Source: Arthrobacter sulfonylureivorans
GTDB lineage: Bacteria > Actinomycetota > Actinomycetes > Actinomycetales > Micrococcaceae
Length of the DNA: 64,000 nucleotides
Reading direction: 5' to 3'
NCBI GenBank assembly: GCA_004000035.1
Contig: RJAE01000009.1
Coordinates: 62,001 to 126,000 of the forward strand
The notes beneath the pieces were generated by a model. That model did no database searches and had not been told where the DNA came from. It worked only from the letters and a program-made list of their open reading frames with translations. Shown here in pieces: positions 1 to 11,483 of the stretch (within the stretch, counting starts at the first letter, position 1; every line of letters starts with the position of its first letter). The position numbers were made by a program, and so were the translations under genes.

Positions 1-331
1 GTGCGCAGGTGCACCGTGTTGACCATCAGCTCTCCTGTTGCATGTGGGTGATTGAGCCCAGCCTACCTTGGGCTGCTGGTGCGGCTCGGGGCTCACCGAT
101 CCTGGCCGAGGGGCCGCCTCGACGGGGAGGGCATCGCGGGCCCCGATCCGCCGGCCGGAGGAATGTGCCGGCGACTTGGAGTGTTGTTTTAAGGGGTGCG
201 AAAAGGTCTCGCCGGGGGACAGGCACTGGGTTGGGTCGGCCCTCATGCCGCGGCACCGAAGTGTCCGACGTACCCGCTATAGTTCTGATCACTCATCGGG
301 CGGTGAGCGCGGACACCCTCCGGACCAGGGA

Positions 332-347
332 CCACAACATCTAGTGG
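332..347. promoter_or_regulatory. putative NrdR box (distal)
   Basis: The 16-mer CCACAACATCTAGTGG is close to a perfect palindrome and resembles the actinobacterial NrdR operator (core TACATCTAGTG). NrdR represses ribonucleotide reductase operons when bound to ATP and dATP. It lies about 330 bases before nrdH, farther than usual, so its role is inferred. Confidence 0.5.
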
Positions 348-400
348 CGGCAGCACTACGAGCGACACGCCGAGGAACCGGCGACACGATACTTTCCCAA

Positions 401-497
401 GCTGTGGGCAGGGAATCCACAGGCTGTGGACGGCGGATCGAGAAGGCCGGAATATCAACTGTTTAACCACCGAAAGATATCCCCATGGGCTGTGGAC
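401..497. promoter_or_regulatory. cluster of DnaA-box-like TCCACA/TGTGGAC motifs
   Basis: TCCACA occurs at 416-421 and its complement in TGTGGAC at 425-431, forming the perfect inverted repeat TCCACA-GGC-TGTGGA. A further TGTGGAC lies at 491-497, and GCTGTGGG lies at 401-408. These match seven of nine bases of a DnaA box (TTGTCCACA). DnaA control of nrd genes is established in Escherichia coli; here it is an inference from motif clustering. Confidence 0.35.
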
Positions 498-558
498 GAA
501 GCTGGGAATGGAATGACATACTTGTAATACATCATCTTGGGGTTCCGATCGGCCGGGT

Positions 559-574
559 CCACTAGATGTAGTAT
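559..574. promoter_or_regulatory. putative NrdR box (proximal)
   Basis: The sequence CCACTAGATGTAGTAT is a near palindrome (ACTAGATGTAGT) and reads as the complement-oriented form of the distal box. It sits about 100 bases before the nrdH start, the normal place for an NrdR operator overlapping the promoter. A degenerate second half-site may lie around 524-539, but its spacing is not the usual three helical turns. Confidence 0.6.
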
Positions 575-674
575 TGGAGCAGCTGTTGGGCAGTGAGTCC
601 GGGTCCTTCCTGGGGAGGCCGCGCAGCCAAGAAAACAGCAGAAACGTCGTACCGAAAATTAGGGGAGAAGGACC

Positions 675-917
675 ATGACTGTAACGGTTTACACCAAGCC
701 AGCATGCGTGCAATGCAACGCCACGTACCGGGCTCTGGACAAGAAGGGCATCGCCTACCAGAGCGTTGACCTGTCCCAGGATCCTGAAGCGCTGGAGCGT
801 GTCCGTTCCCTTGGTTACATGCAGGCCCCTGTGGTTGTCACCGAGCAGGACCACTGGTCCGGCTTCCGCCCCGACAAGATCGAGGAGCTGGCCCAGGCCG
901 CCGCTTCCGTAGCTTGA
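675..917 (+). CDS. nrdH: glutaredoxin-like protein NrdH
   Basis: NrdH is the thioredoxin-like electron donor of class Ib ribonucleotide reductase; it re-reduces NrdE in the cytoplasm and is itself reduced by thioredoxin reductase. The 80-residue product has the length of the family. It carries the redox motif CVQC at residues 11-14 after the first beta strand, and the conserved segment YMQAPVV with its cis-proline, typical of the glutaredoxin fold. The start is supported by AGGGGAGAAGGA just upstream. It is the first gene of nrdHIE, with nrdI following after 31 bases. Regulation by NrdR is likely from the boxes upstream. Confidence 0.96.
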   Translation: MTVTVYTKPACVQCNATYRALDKKGIAYQSVDLSQDPEALERVRSLGYMQAPVVVTEQDHWSGFRPDKIEELAQAAASVA

Positions 918-948
918 CCTGCACCAAGCGAAACCAGAAGCACACGTC

Positions 949-1434
949 ATGACCGAGCTGCTGATGAGTGAGGACGCCAGGACGCAGCAGGCAGGTCCGG
1001 CGGACGGCGGGACAGCCGATACGGACCTGATCTACTTCTCCTCGGCCTCCGGCTACACGGACCGCTTCATGCAGAAGCTGGGACTGCCGGCGGCACGGAT
1101 CCCGCTGCGCACCCAGCAGGAGACCCTGCAAGCGCTCCGGCCGTTCGTGCTGGTGTTGCCCACCTATGGCGGGGAATCCGGCAGGAACTCGATTCCACCG
1201 CAGGTTATTAAATTCCTCAATCGCGAGGAGAACCGGCGGCTGCTGCGCGGCGTGATCGGTGCCGGCAACACGAATTTCGGCACAACCTACTGCCTGGCGG
1301 CGGAGAAAATCGCAGCCAAGTGCCAGGTGCCCCTTCTCTATCGATTCGAACTCATGGGCACGTCCGAGGACGTAGACCGGGTCAAGCAAGGATTGGAACT
1401 CTTTTGGAAACAACAGTTGCACACGCGGCCGTAG
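949..1434 (+). CDS. nrdI: class Ib ribonucleotide reductase flavodoxin NrdI
   Basis: NrdI is a small FMN protein that generates the oxidant needed to assemble the dimanganese-tyrosyl cofactor of NrdF. The 161-residue product shows the NrdI signatures YFSSASGYT (FMN phosphate loop), LVLPTYGG and [14 protein letters not shown] in order. The first 25 residues are a variable extension; an internal ATG five codons later is an alternative start. The 3 prime end overlaps the proposed nrdE start by 31 bases, so translation of the two is probably coupled. Confidence 0.95.
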   Translation: MTELLMSEDARTQQAGPADGGTADTDLIYFSSASGYTDRFMQKLGLPAARIPLRTQQETLQALRPFVLVLPTYGGESGRNSIPPQVIKFLNREENRRLLRGVIGAGNTNFGTTYCLAAEKIAAKCQVPLLYRFELMGTSEDVDRVKQGLELFWKQQLHTRP

Positions 1435-3572
1435 CCGACGCCAAGGCAGAGTTGCCGGCCGCCTTCAAGGGGCTGGGCTACCACGAGCTCAACGCCATGC
1501 TTAACCTTTACGGCCCGGACGGCAAGATCCAGTTCGAAGCCGACCGCGAGGCTGCCCACCAGTACTTCCTGCAGCACGTTAACAACAACACGGTCTTCTT
1601 CCACGATCTGGAAGAGAAGCTCGACTACCTGATCAAGAACGAGTACTACGAGCGCGAAACGCTTGACCAGTACACGATGAACTTCATCCGCTCGCTCTAC
1701 GACCGGGCCTACAAGAAGAAGTTCCGCTTCGAGACCTTCCTGGGCGCGTTCAAGTTCTACACGTCCTACACACTGAAGACGTTTGACGGCAAGCGTTTCC
1801 TGGAGCGCTACGAAGACCGTGTCTGTATGGTGGCCCTGCACCTGGCCCGCGGCGACGAGGCCATGGCCACCCAGTTGGTGGACGAGATCATCGACGGCCG
1901 CTTCCAGCCGGCCACCCCGACCTTCCTCAACGCCGGCAAGGCCCAGCGCGGCGAGCTGGTCTCCTGCTTCCTGCTGCGCATCGAAGACAACATGGAGTCG
2001 ATCGCCCGCGGCATCAACTCCGCCCTGCAGCTCTCCAAGCGCGGCGGCGGCGTGGCGCTGTCGCTGACCAACATCCGCGAGCACGGCGCACCGATCAAGC
2101 AGATCGAAAACCAGTCCTCCGGCGTCATCCCGGTCATGAAGCTGCTCGAAGACAGCTTCTCCTACGCCAACCAACTCGGCGCCCGCCAGGGTGCCGGCGC
2201 GGTGTACCTGCATGCCCACCACCCGGACATCTACCGCTTCCTGGACACCAAGCGCGAGAACGCGGACGAGAAGATCCGCATCAAGACGCTCTCGCTCGGC
2301 GTGGTCGTCCCGGACATCACCTTCGAGCTGGCCAAGAAGAACGAGGACATGTACCTGTTCTCCCCGTACGACGTCGAGCGCGTCTATGGTGTGCCGTTCT
2401 CGGACATCTCCGTCACGGAGAAGTACTACGAGATGGTCGACGACAGCCGGATCAAGAAGACCAAGATCAGCTCCCGCGAGTTCTTCCAGACGCTGGCCGA
2501 GATCCAGTTCGAATCGGGTTACCCGTACATCATGTTCGAGGACACGGTGAACCGGGCCAACCCGATCGACGGCAAGGTCATCATGTCCAACCTGTGCTCG
2601 GAGATCCTGCAGGTTTCGTCGCCGTCGCTGTACAACGAGGACCTGACCTACGCCGAGATCGGCAAGGACATCTCCTGCAACCTCGGCTCGATGAACATTG
2701 CCAAGACCATGGACTCGCCCGACTTCGGCACCTCCATCGAGACCGCCATCCGTGCGCTCACCGCCGTGTCGGACATGTCCTACATCAACTCGGTGCCCTC
2801 CATCGCCGAAGGCAACCTGCAGTCGCACGCCATCGGCCTGGGCCAGATGAACCTGCACGGCTACCTGGCCCGCGAGCGGGTGCACTACGGTTCCGAAGAG
2901 GGCCTGGACTTCACCAACATCTACTTCTACACCGTGCTGTTCCACGCCCTGCGTGCCTCGAACAAGCTGGCGATTGAACACCGCCAGACGTTCGGCGGCT
3001 TCGAGAAGTCCAAGTACGCCTCCGGCGAGTTCTTCGACAAGTACACCGAGCAGGAGTGGCTGCCGCAGACCGAGCGGGTCAAGGAACTGTTTGCGGAGGT
3101 GGAAATCCCCAGCCAGGCAGACTGGCGGGAGCTGAAGGCTTCGGTGATGGAGCACGGCATCTACAACCAGAACCTGCAGGCCGTTCCGCCGACCGGTTCG
3201 ATCTCCTACATCAACAACTCCACCTCCTCGATCCACCCGGTGGCGTCCAAGATCGAGATCCGCAAGGAAGGCAAGCTGGGACGCGTGTACTACCCGGCGC
3301 CGTACCTGACCAACGACAACCTGGAGTACTACCAGGACGCGTACGAAATCGGCTACGAGAAGATCATCGACACCTACGCCGCGGCTACCCAGCACGTGGA
3401 CCAGGGCCTGTCGCTGACGCTGTTCTTCAAGGACACCGCCTCCACCCGCGACATCAACAAGGCGCAGATCTACGCGTGGCGCAAGGGCATCAAGACCATC
3501 TACTACATCCGGCTCCGCCAGCTCGCGCTGGAAGGAACCGAAGTAGAGGGTTGCGTCAGCTGCATGCTGTAG
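1404..3572 (+). CDS. nrdE: class Ib ribonucleoside-diphosphate reductase alpha subunit NrdE
   Basis: NrdE is the catalytic subunit that reduces ribonucleoside diphosphates to deoxy forms using a thiyl radical relayed from NrdF. The product has the family blocks in order: an N-terminal [17 protein letters not shown], then [14 protein letters not shown] with a substrate-site cysteine, [22 protein letters not shown] with the Asn-x-Cys-x-Glu active site, and a C-terminal GCVSCML with the NrdH-exchanged cysteine pair. The start is placed at a TTG at 1404, preceded by AAGGA (1388-1392), giving 722 residues, the usual size. The reading frame is open further upstream to 1320, but that extension is the shadow of nrdI. 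No allosteric ATP-cone precedes the catalytic core, as expected for class Ib. Confidence 0.95.
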   Translation: METTVAHAAVADAKAELPAAFKGLGYHELNAMLNLYGPDGKIQFEADREAAHQYFLQHVNNNTVFFHDLEEKLDYLIKNEYYERETLDQYTMNFIRSLYDRAYKKKFRFETFLGAFKFYTSYTLKTFDGKRFLERYEDRVCMVALHLARGDEAMATQLVDEIIDGRFQPATPTFLNAGKAQRGELVSCFLLRIEDNMESIARGINSALQLSKRGGGVALSLTNIREHGAPIKQIENQSSGVIPVMKLLEDSFSYANQLGARQGAGAVYLHAHHPDIYRFLDTKRENADEKIRIKTLSLGVVVPDITFELAKKNEDMYLFSPYDVERVYGVPFSDISVTEKYYEMVDDSRIKKTKISSREFFQTLAEIQFESGYPYIMFEDTVNRANPIDGKVIMSNLCSEILQVSSPSLYNEDLTYAEIGKDISCNLGSMNIAKTMDSPDFGTSIETAIRALTAVSDMSYINSVPSIAEGNLQSHAIGLGQMNLHGYLARERVHYGSEEGLDFTNIYFYTVLFHALRASNKLAIEHRQTFGGFEKSKYASGEFFDKYTEQEWLPQTERVKELFAEVEIPSQADWRELKASVMEHGIYNQNLQAVPPTGSISYINNSTSSIHPVASKIEIRKEGKLGRVYYPAPYLTNDNLEYYQDAYEIGYEKIIDTYAAATQHVDQGLSLTLFFKDTASTRDINKAQIYAWRKGIKTIYYIRLRQLALEGTEVEGCVSCML

Positions 3573-4715
<1,143 letters not shown>

Positions 4716-4746
4716 GTCGTTGTGAGGTGTGAAGTGAACGGCTAGT

Positions 4747-4804
4747 TGCGACTTTTGCAAAGTTTGCGCGACTTCTGCAAATATACTCGCGACATAGTCG
4801 TACT
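4747..4804. repeat. three direct repeats with 20-21 base period, possible mobile-element end
   Basis: GCGACTTTTGCAAA begins at 4748, GCGACTTCTGCAAA at 4768, and a degenerate GCGACATAGTCG at 4789. Repeats phased by two helical turns are seen at ends of transposons of the IstA/TnsB type and at operator arrays. They begin 32 bases after the nrdF stop, at the border where composition changes. No matching inverted copy was found after the Avs-like pair, so the element-end reading is a hypothesis. Confidence 0.35.
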
Positions 4805-4815
4805 AGCCTCGACCA

Positions 4816-4854
4816 TCGAGCCTCCCGGCTGCCTGGAGTCGTCGGGAGGCTCGA
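4816..4854. terminator. 12-bp perfect hairpin after nrdF
   Basis: TCGAGCCTCCCG (4816-4827) is the exact complement of CGGGAGGCTCGA (4843-4854), with a 15-base loop. It lies 100 bases after the nrdF stop and could end the nrd transcript, although no T-run follows. It may instead belong to the adjacent accessory block. Confidence 0.5.
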
Positions 4855-5267
4855 AAGTCACTGGGGTTGAGACCGGCAGGGCGACACCCCTGCTGCGAGA
4901 CCGGCCGGGTCATCATGATGAGGACCTGGCCGGTGTCGCACGGTGGCCGTACTAGCGCCGGACGATTCTTATTGCTGACAGGAGTTGATCCATCTGCGGA
5001 GCCAGCTCGAATAATCATCGTTGATCTACGCAGGCTAGTGTCGACGCTACCGCGAACCAGGAAGCCGCGGAGCAGCAGGATCGTGCCCGATAATTACGGG
5101 AGCCGTAAACCCGCTCAGACTCCCACTGATGTAGCGGGCAGTTGGGTATCGAGCAAGTAGAGTTGGCCTGACGGCGAGACTGGACTAGCGTGTCCCGACC
5201 TGCCCAACGGTGTCGTTCGCACCGCGCTCGTTTGGTGCCGGATCCGACGCAATGAGGCAATGAGGCG

Positions 5268-8200
5268 ATGAAACCTAAACCGATGCAGAGCGAGGACACT
5301 GGGTCTGCTGTGCCTGAATCCTTGCCCAACTACTCTGCTTTGGTTGAGTACAGTCGCGCTGGAGAGCGATTTCATCATGTCTGGGCCGCCGCCCAATCAT
5401 TGAAGCTTCTCGACAAGAGTTCTCGGCTGCAAGCTGTCTGGATCGAGGGAGCTGAAGGTGAAACTGTTGCTGGTGACGAGATCATTGACATAGCTGAGTA
5501 TTACGGTCCCGGACCCAATGATTTCGACGAGGTCGTCATCCGGCAACTGAAGTACTCTACGACGCGGGCCACCAGGAACCTTGGTTTGAGTGAGCTGGGA
5601 TCCACGCTCCGCAAGTTCGCGCAGATCAACTCTCGGGCAGCTGAGGCTCTGAAAGTGCCCGCCGACGTGAGAGTCCGATATGTTATCGTCACCAATCGCC
5701 CCGTCAGCAGTACCCTGACGAACGCTATCCAAAAGATCATCGATGGTCGGCAATTTGCCGGCAACTCCATTCCGGCAAAGGTGCTGAGCAGGCTTCAACT
5801 GGAGCGCAATGCTGCTGCCCGGCTTCTCATGCAGGTCGAGTTTGCTTCTGCCCAGCTGGGGCTCGGGGCACTTAGATCCCAACTCGATGATTTGACGGGG
5901 ACGCTCACTGGCGAGGTTGACCCCACAATTCCATCCGTTCTCATAGAGCATGTCAGTCGACGGGCGAGCGGGGAATCCGCCGATCCCATCCGACTTGCAA
6001 CCGTGGCTGCCGCGTTCGGAGTGATGGTGGAAGACCTCGTCCCAGCGCCGCCTCTTTTGTCGACCAAGTCTGCCACTGTCAAACGTGACTGCTACAAAGA
6101 ATTAGCCGAGGCTGTACTAGCCACCGAGCGTCCGATGATCATCACGGCAGTCGGCGGGGCGGGCAAGAGCACTTTCACCGGACAGCTCCCGCGCTTGCTC
6201 GCAGACCGCGCAACAGTAATCATTTACGACTGCTTCGGTAACGGTGCATACCGTGCACCCAACCATTCCAGACATCGACACCGTGACGGACTAGTCCAGA
6301 TCACCTCGGAACTTGCGGCCCGAGCGCTCTGCCCTCCGCTCATCCCGCGCCCAGCGACGGCCCCGACCGAATACCTCAAGGCTTTCCGAAAGCGCATCGC
6401 TGAGGCCGCCCGGCGGATTACCGCAACCGCCCCCGGCACTCGACTCGTCCTCATCGTAGATGCGGCCGACAACGCAACCGCTGTCGCCGATGCCAGGCCG
6501 GGCGAACAGTCGTTCGTACGCGACCTGCTGCGCCTAGAGCCCATCGACAATGTCAGCATTGTGCTTACCTGCCGCCCCTACCGCATGAATGACCTCAACC
6601 CACCCCCCGGATTCGTTCACCTCGAGTTGCCGGAATACTCACTTGGCGAATCTACGGCCATGCTCCGCTCCCGATTTCCGGACGCTACTGCCGGCGAGGC
6701 GGAAGAATTCCATCGCCGAACCTCGGCCAATCCACGTATCCAAGTGCTGACACTCGAAGGGGCCCTCGGTCTCCGGCAGTGTCTTGAATCACTCGCCGGG
6801 ATCACTGTCGAAGCCGGCGATGCCGTCGAACAGCTGCTCAGCCGGCAGCTCAATGAAGTCCTCGACGCGGCTGGGGAAGATCGGGACGCCCTCGAGTTCG
6901 CTGGCCAGCTGCTAGCCACCCTTCGCCCCCGAATTCCGATCACGGTGCTCGCATCCCTTACAGAGCGCGATACTGGGATGATACGTAGCTTCGTGTCCGA
7001 CCTTGGACGCGGGCTCCTTATCGACGACGACGCAGTGCAGTTCCTAGACGAGCCTACTGAAACGTTCTTCCGGACGCGATACGAGCTGACCCTGGACAAC
7101 GCTGAGCGCGTAGTGGCACAGCTTACGGCACTATCGGCCACGAGCTCGTATGCTGCCGGTTCACTGCCGCAAGTGCTGTGGGAAGCAGGTTGCTACGACC
7201 AACTGACACGACTCGCCCAGTCCGATCTCGCGCTTCCGAACTCGAATGAGGTTGAGCGCCGCCAGATCGCGCAACTGCGAACCGCCTTCGCGCTTCGGGC
7301 GGCAGTAAAGCTTCGTCAGCCAGCGGACATCGTCGAACTGGCGATGCGCGCGGGCGCAGCCGCGGCGAGCATGGAGCGCCGCTACAAGCTTCTGCGTGAC
7401 GAACCCGACCTCGCAGGCGAAATTCTCGACAGCGCCACACTCGACGAGATACGTGCTGCACGCCTGTTTCCGAGTGACTGGCCGGGAGCCGTGCTCGGAG
7501 CTGAATCGGTCATGCTGGCGATGAAGGCCGACCGGTTGGGCGAAGCACAGAATCGGCTCCGGGCCGCCCGAGCCGCGATGCATGCCTGGGTCCAGACTTC
7601 ACCCGAGTCCGGTGCCGACAAGATCGAGCCGCGGCACGACGCAGACATTGCGCTCGCGACCGTCTACCTCCACGGAGAGACGACTGCCGCGCAATACTTG
7701 GAAGGATGGAGCCCGGACCGCTGGATCGTGGAGCCAGCTGGGCTCGTCACCGCGACACTCCTAGCGCGAGGCGAGCAAGATCGCGTCGCGCGACTCGGCG
7801 CGGCGTCCCGGACGGCAGCGCTTAGCGTCGCGATCTCCGCTGAGTTGCAGCGACTTGGCCTTCCCCTGACGCCTGAGCATGCAAAGCGCGCCTGGGACAC
7901 GTTACGCGGAAAGCGCGTCAATATCGATTCCAATGAGTACATGCTCCAGGACGTCACGGACATGGTCTTTCGCGGCGTCGCGTGGATCGCGGCTTGGGCT
8001 GTGCGCTCCGGTGTGACGGCTTCGGGTGAAGCGATCTCTCTGCTCAGCCGGTACCTTCCCGCAGAACCGCCGAACGATCTCGGAGACTTTTACGGACGCA
8101 AGCGTGCCGGTCTGCTTCATGCTTATGCACTTCGCGCGCGTCTTCATGAACAACAGCTCACGCTTCCGGATCTCCAACCAGCAGCCGACGCAACAGACCG

Positions 8201-11200
8201 TGTCCGAGGACGGCAAGATTCAGAAGAAAAACGCGCCCTACTCCAGCAGCTACTTCCATGGCTCAACCAATGGGCGAACTGGAGCTTAGGCGTTGCTACG
8301 GACACCGCGATCCATGAATTGCTCGCCTCATATCCTACGAAGCGATCAGACTACCGCGACCCTGTTCTCCTTCGCCGGATCGCCGGCCCCATCGCCGCAC
8401 AACTGGCTCGGGACACATCAGCGGAGACTATAATCCATCGGTTCCGGGAGATTCTCCTGACCGCAAACGACCACTCCGGACTGCTTGTCGCAACCGGCAT
8501 GATCGCCAGCCTGCACGGTGATGTCCGCTACGTCGAGGCGGCATATGCATGCGCAAGCACCGCGGCCGATAAGTCTGAGCAGGAGCCACAGACTGCAGAC
8601 CAGATGACAGATGACCTCGTTCGCATTGCGCGAGCGGTCTTCGCCTACGACCCATTCGAAGCACGAATTTACTTCGAGCGCGCGGTCCGAGTGGCGTCCC
8701 GCGTCGGTGACGACACCTGGCAGCGCTGGAGATCGATAGTCACCATGGGACGCGCAGCCGCCGTCGATGAAGAGCACGAAGCGTACCTTCTCGCAACACA
8801 TCTCGCGCACGTCTCGGAGCAGCTGAAACCCTACCTTGACGACGGCCTCGATGAGAGTGAACTCATCCGGACGATCCGGCACATCGCCGGACCACGATGC
8901 TTGGGGCTACTCAGTCAGTGGCGGGACCGGCGATTCGGAACTCTCGAACGGCTTCTCCGCTCACTCGCAGAGGAACAAAAGGGTCTATTCGAGCCAGCGC
9001 CACATCTCTCTATCGCGCTGGCCTCATTTGACGATCGCATCCCTATCGGCCCGCAAGTGGCTATGCTCGCGGAACGCGGAGAACTCAGCGACCTCAGGTT
9101 CGCGGCTGCCCGCGACCTGGAACGGGCACGTGGCTCCGAACTCTATGCCGCAGACGTTGGTCCTGCTGTCGCGGCACGCTTCGCAGTGGCCCCTCAAGGG
9201 ATCTCGGAGACCACGGGCGACAGCCTCGCATCGAGTCTGTCATTCGACAACATTGAGTACCGGGAATCGCAAGAACGAAAACTGGCGGGTCTGCACGAAC
9301 ATCTGCACAAGCTCGACCTCACTACCCCAGAAGGAATGTCTGGGGCCGCAGAAGCGATTGCCGATGCAATTCACCGGAACAGTATCTCCCCGCTCCTTGA
9401 GGCACTGGCTGAACGTCCAATAAGCCAATGGGCGGCTGCCGTCCATGCCTTCCGTGCATGTGATGTTTTCACGGCATGGCAGAAAGCCTCTTTCCTTCAA
9501 GGCGCCTATCAGATGCCCTCGTCCAGCCAGGCGTTTCGGGGAGCTCTCTGCTCCCTCGCTAAGGACTATGTGGCGGGTCATGGGACAGACATCATCTCGG
9601 GATATGGACATGGAGCCGATCTCGACCGGCTCGCGGCCCTCCTGCACACGGACGTCCGCGGCGTCCTCATGCTTGCCCTCGAAGCGACCGATGCAACACA
9701 CGTTGTCTCCTCGGCGGAATCGTGCTACCGGGTGGCAGGCGCAGTTGCCCCCCTCCTGTCTCCCCAGGAGGCAGTCTCCTCGCTCAAATCAGCACTCGAT
9801 CACCTGGAGCGAGCGCTGGAGATCGAACCGTGGTCAACGCAGGGCATTAAAGTCCCAGCTACCGCAAACATTCACTCTGCGACCGCAGCGTTCCTCTGGT
9901 CAGCGATGGCAGACCCACGGGCTTCCATTCGCTGGCGGGCAACACACGCGGTCCGATTCCTAATCGAGTACGGCGATGAATCGTGCTTAAACGCCCTCTA
10001 CGAGATCTCAGGTGGCGATGCTGTGGCAGGCTACGCCGACGAGCGGTTCCCCTACTACCGGATGCACGCCGCTGAAGCTCTATTGGTTGCGGCAGAGCGC
10101 GCATCCGTGACGGATCAGCACAGCGTTCTTTCGATGCTGCCGACGATCAAAAGACTGCAGGCCGAGTATCCAGACCATGTGCGAATCCAGCGATGCTGCC
10201 TCGAAATCGGTTATCGAAGTGGAGACATGGACCTGATCAATCAAGCCACCATCACCTCGAAGCCCAGTAAAACCCTGTCCCGATTCGAACGACCCAATGC
10301 ACCCAAGCCATTCACAGTAGGTCGCGTGACCTCGGAGTTTGACTTCCACTTCGACCTCGATGAGTACTGGCTCGGCCCCCTAAGCGAATCCTTCCAAGTC
10401 GAGCATGCAGACGTCGTAAATGCGGTGAGCGATGTAATCCTCGACGAGTGGGAGTGGCGCGGCTCGCCTGCCCTGGCAACCGACCCCCGACGGGCCGCAG
10501 GCGCATACTCCGAGGGGGAGACGTACTTCTACAAGTACGATTTCCCGCAGGGGGAGGACCTGCACTTCTACCTCTCTTACCATGCGATGCTCACAGTCGC
10601 CGGCCGTCTCCTCAGCAGTAGGACGCCTTATCAGGACCCGGAGGATGACCGCACTGAGTTCGACCGCTGGTTCGCAACGTTCGATCTTGCTCGCGAGGAC
10701 CGGCGGTGGCTATCGGACGCGCGACGTACCGTCCCCCAAAATCTGGGCCACTCTTCGCGTAGCGGTCGCGACGGATGGCTGTGGGACATTACTTCCGGTG
10801 ACTTTGTCCGGGCATTTCTCGGAAAAGACGAGTGGGTCACGGTGCAGCAGTCCGCTCATCGAACTGACTACGGGACATCGGACAACGTCTTCGTGAGAAG
10901 CGCGCTCGTTGACTGCGAGACCGGTCCGGCGCTCGTCCGTGCGTTGCAAGCGGCACCGTCATTCAGGAGCCACCGCATCCCGCTCGCAGATGACGACGAC
11001 TTCACCTTCAACGTCGCGAACTTTCGGCTTCTCGGCTGGCTGGACCACCCATACTCGAAGGACGGAAGCGACAGTCGGGACGACTTTGCCTCCGACGTGA
11101 GGTATCCAACCCCACGTCCTGCTGAGTGGGTTCAGAAGCTGCTCGGCTTGGCCTCGACCGCGGATGGATTGAACTGGGTCCAAAATGGCAACCTGGACGC

Positions 11201-11483
11201 CGTCGCCGTTTCTGAGGCGTGGTCGCTGAAAGACGGCGGCCGTGAACCGCGCGGCCCAGACGGTGCTCGATTGCGAGTCACATCTACTTTCCTCGCAGAC
11301 TTGGCTGTCAAAACAGACAGCGCTGTGATTCTCGAAGTCCGCTTCGATAGGAACGATGAATCCACCCGACGCTATGCATACTCCGATGACTCTCTGAGGT
11401 ATCTCGATGACTACGTCAAGTTCTTCCTTTTCACACCCAACAACGGATGGCGGGACTACCGCGGCGATCCTGCCACTAGGTGA
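5268..11483 (+). CDS. Avs-like STAND NTPase with N-terminal Cap4/DUF4297-type nuclease domain
   Basis: This 2071-residue protein has the three-part plan of Avs anti-phage proteins: an effector nuclease, a STAND switch ATPase and a long sensor region. Residues 1-190 resemble the DUF4297/Cap4 dsDNA endonuclease family, with conserved-looking E60, D70-E71 and the triad-like QLK at 93-95. The ATPase has Walker A GGAGKST at 296-302, Walker B LVLIVDAAD near 393-401 and a following SIVLTCRPYR with a sensor arginine. From about residue 640 to the end the protein is helical and solenoid-like, with no further family I recognise. In known Avs proteins the C-terminal part binds a conserved phage protein (terminase or portal) and triggers DNA cleavage and cell death; that role is inferred here. 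The gene is richer in A/T at third positions than its neighbours, and its stop lies inside the next gene. A plain NACHT-type regulator is the main alternative. Confidence 0.75.
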   Translation: MKPKPMQSEDTGSAVPESLPNYSALVEYSRAGERFHHVWAAAQSLKLLDKSSRLQAVWIEGAEGETVAGDEIIDIAEYYGPGPNDFDEVVIRQLKYSTTRATRNLGLSELGSTLRKFAQINSRAAEALKVPADVRVRYVIVTNRPVSSTLTNAIQKIIDGRQFAGNSIPAKVLSRLQLERNAAARLLMQVEFASAQLGLGALRSQLDDLTGTLTGEVDPTIPSVLIEHVSRRASGESADPIRLATVAAAFGVMVEDLVPAPPLLSTKSATVKRDCYKELAEAVLATERPMIITAVGGAGKSTFTGQLPRLLADRATVIIYDCFGNGAYRAPNHSRHRHRDGLVQITSELAARALCPPLIPRPATAPTEYLKAFRKRIAEAARRITATAPGTRLVLIVDAADNATAVADARPGEQSFVRDLLRLEPIDNVSIVLTCRPYRMNDLNPPPGFVHLELPEYSLGESTAMLRSRFPDATAGEAEEFHRRTSANPRIQVLTLEGALGLRQCLESLAGITVEAGDAVEQLLSRQLNEVLDAAGEDRDALEFAGQLLATLRPRIPITVLASLTERDTGMIRSFVSDLGRGLLIDDDAVQFLDEPTETFFRTRYELTLDNAERVVAQLTALSATSSYAAGSLPQVLWEAGCYDQLTRLAQSDLALPNSNEVERRQIAQLRTAFALRAAVKLRQPADIVELAMRAGAAAASMERRYKLLRDEPDLAGEILDSATLDEIRAARLFPSDWPGAVLGAESVMLAMKADRLGEAQNRLRAARAAMHAWVQTSPESGADKIEPRHDADIALATVYLHGETTAAQYLEGWSPDRWIVEPAGLVTATLLARGEQDRVARLGAASRTAALSVAISAELQRLGLPLTPEHAKRAWDTLRGKRVNIDSNEYMLQDVTDMVFRGVAWIAAWAVRSGVTASGEAISLLSRYLPAEPPNDLGDFYGRKRAGLLHAYALRARLHEQQLTLPDLQPAADATDRVRGRQDSEEKRALLQQLLPWLNQWANWSLGVATDTAIHELLASYPTKRSDYRDPVLLRRIAGPIAAQLARDTSAETIIHRFREILLTANDHSGLLVATGMIASLHGDVRYVEAAYACASTAADKSEQEPQTADQMTDDLVRIARAVFAYDPFEARIYFERAVRVASRVGDDTWQRWRSIVTMGRAAAVDEEHEAYLLATHLAHVSEQLKPYLDDGLDESELIRTIRHIAGPRCLGLLSQWRDRRFGTLERLLRSLAEEQKGLFEPAPHLSIALASFDDRIPIGPQVAMLAERGELSDLRFAAARDLERARGSELYAADVGPAVAARFAVAPQGISETTGDSLASSLSFDNIEYRESQERKLAGLHEHLHKLDLTTPEGMSGAAEAIADAIHRNSISPLLEALAERPISQWAAAVHAFRACDVFTAWQKASFLQGAYQMPSSSQAFRGALCSLAKDYVAGHGTDIISGYGHGADLDRLAALLHTDVRGVLMLALEATDATHVVSSAESCYRVAGAVAPLLSPQEAVSSLKSALDHLERALEIEPWSTQGIKVPATANIHSATAAFLWSAMADPRASIRWRATHAVRFLIEYGDESCLNALYEISGGDAVAGYADERFPYYRMHAAEALLVAAERASVTDQHSVLSMLPTIKRLQAEYPDHVRIQRCCLEIGYRSGDMDLINQATITSKPSKTLSRFERPNAPKPFTVGRVTSEFDFHFDLDEYWLGPLSESFQVEHADVVNAVSDVILDEWEWRGSPALATDPRRAAGAYSEGETYFYKYDFPQGEDLHFYLSYHAMLTVAGRLLSSRTPYQDPEDDRTEFDRWFATFDLAREDRRWLSDARRTVPQNLGHSSRSGRDGWLWDITSGDFVRAFLGKDEWVTVQQSAHRTDYGTSDNVFVRSALVDCETGPALVRALQAAPSFRSHRIPLADDDDFTFNVANFRLLGWLDHPYSKDGSDSRDDFASDVRYPTPRPAEWVQKLLGLASTADGLNWVQNGNLDAVAVSEAWSLKDGGREPRGPDGARLRVTSTFLADLAVKTDSAVILEVRFDRNDESTRRYAYSDDSLRYLDDYVKFFLFTPNNGWRDYRGDPATR

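Larger units (their letters stand above)
1..674. other. nrd upstream region without a recognised gene
   Basis: No coding sequence in this stretch has convincing support; the reading frames here conflict and resemble nothing known to me. The first 330 bases hold only a weak inverted repeat (AGCCCA at 55-60 with TGGGCT at 69-74). The part from 332 onward holds the NrdR-like and DnaA-like sites listed separately, so most of it is probably the long control region of the nrd operon. Confidence 0.5.
4716..5267. other. 552-base gap at the left edge of an accessory block
   Basis: No gene is recognised here. It contains the GCGACTT direct repeats (4747-4804) and a 12-bp hairpin (4816-4854), both listed separately, and a second inverted repeat pairing ACCGGCC near 4902 with GGCCGGT near 4931. 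Base composition becomes less GC-rich after about 4740. This is consistent with the boundary of an acquired segment carrying the Avs-like gene. Confidence 0.45.

Noticed and set aside
55-74. Inverted repeat AGCCCA/TGGGCT as a terminator of an upstream gene
   Set aside because: Only six pairs with an eight-base loop and no T-run. No coding sequence before it can be supported.
1320-1403. Upstream extension of the nrdE frame as a longer N terminus
   Set aside because: It lies inside nrdI, is Arg/Gly-rich shadow sequence and lacks family similarity. The TTG at 1404 has AAGGA at reasonable spacing and gives the family length.
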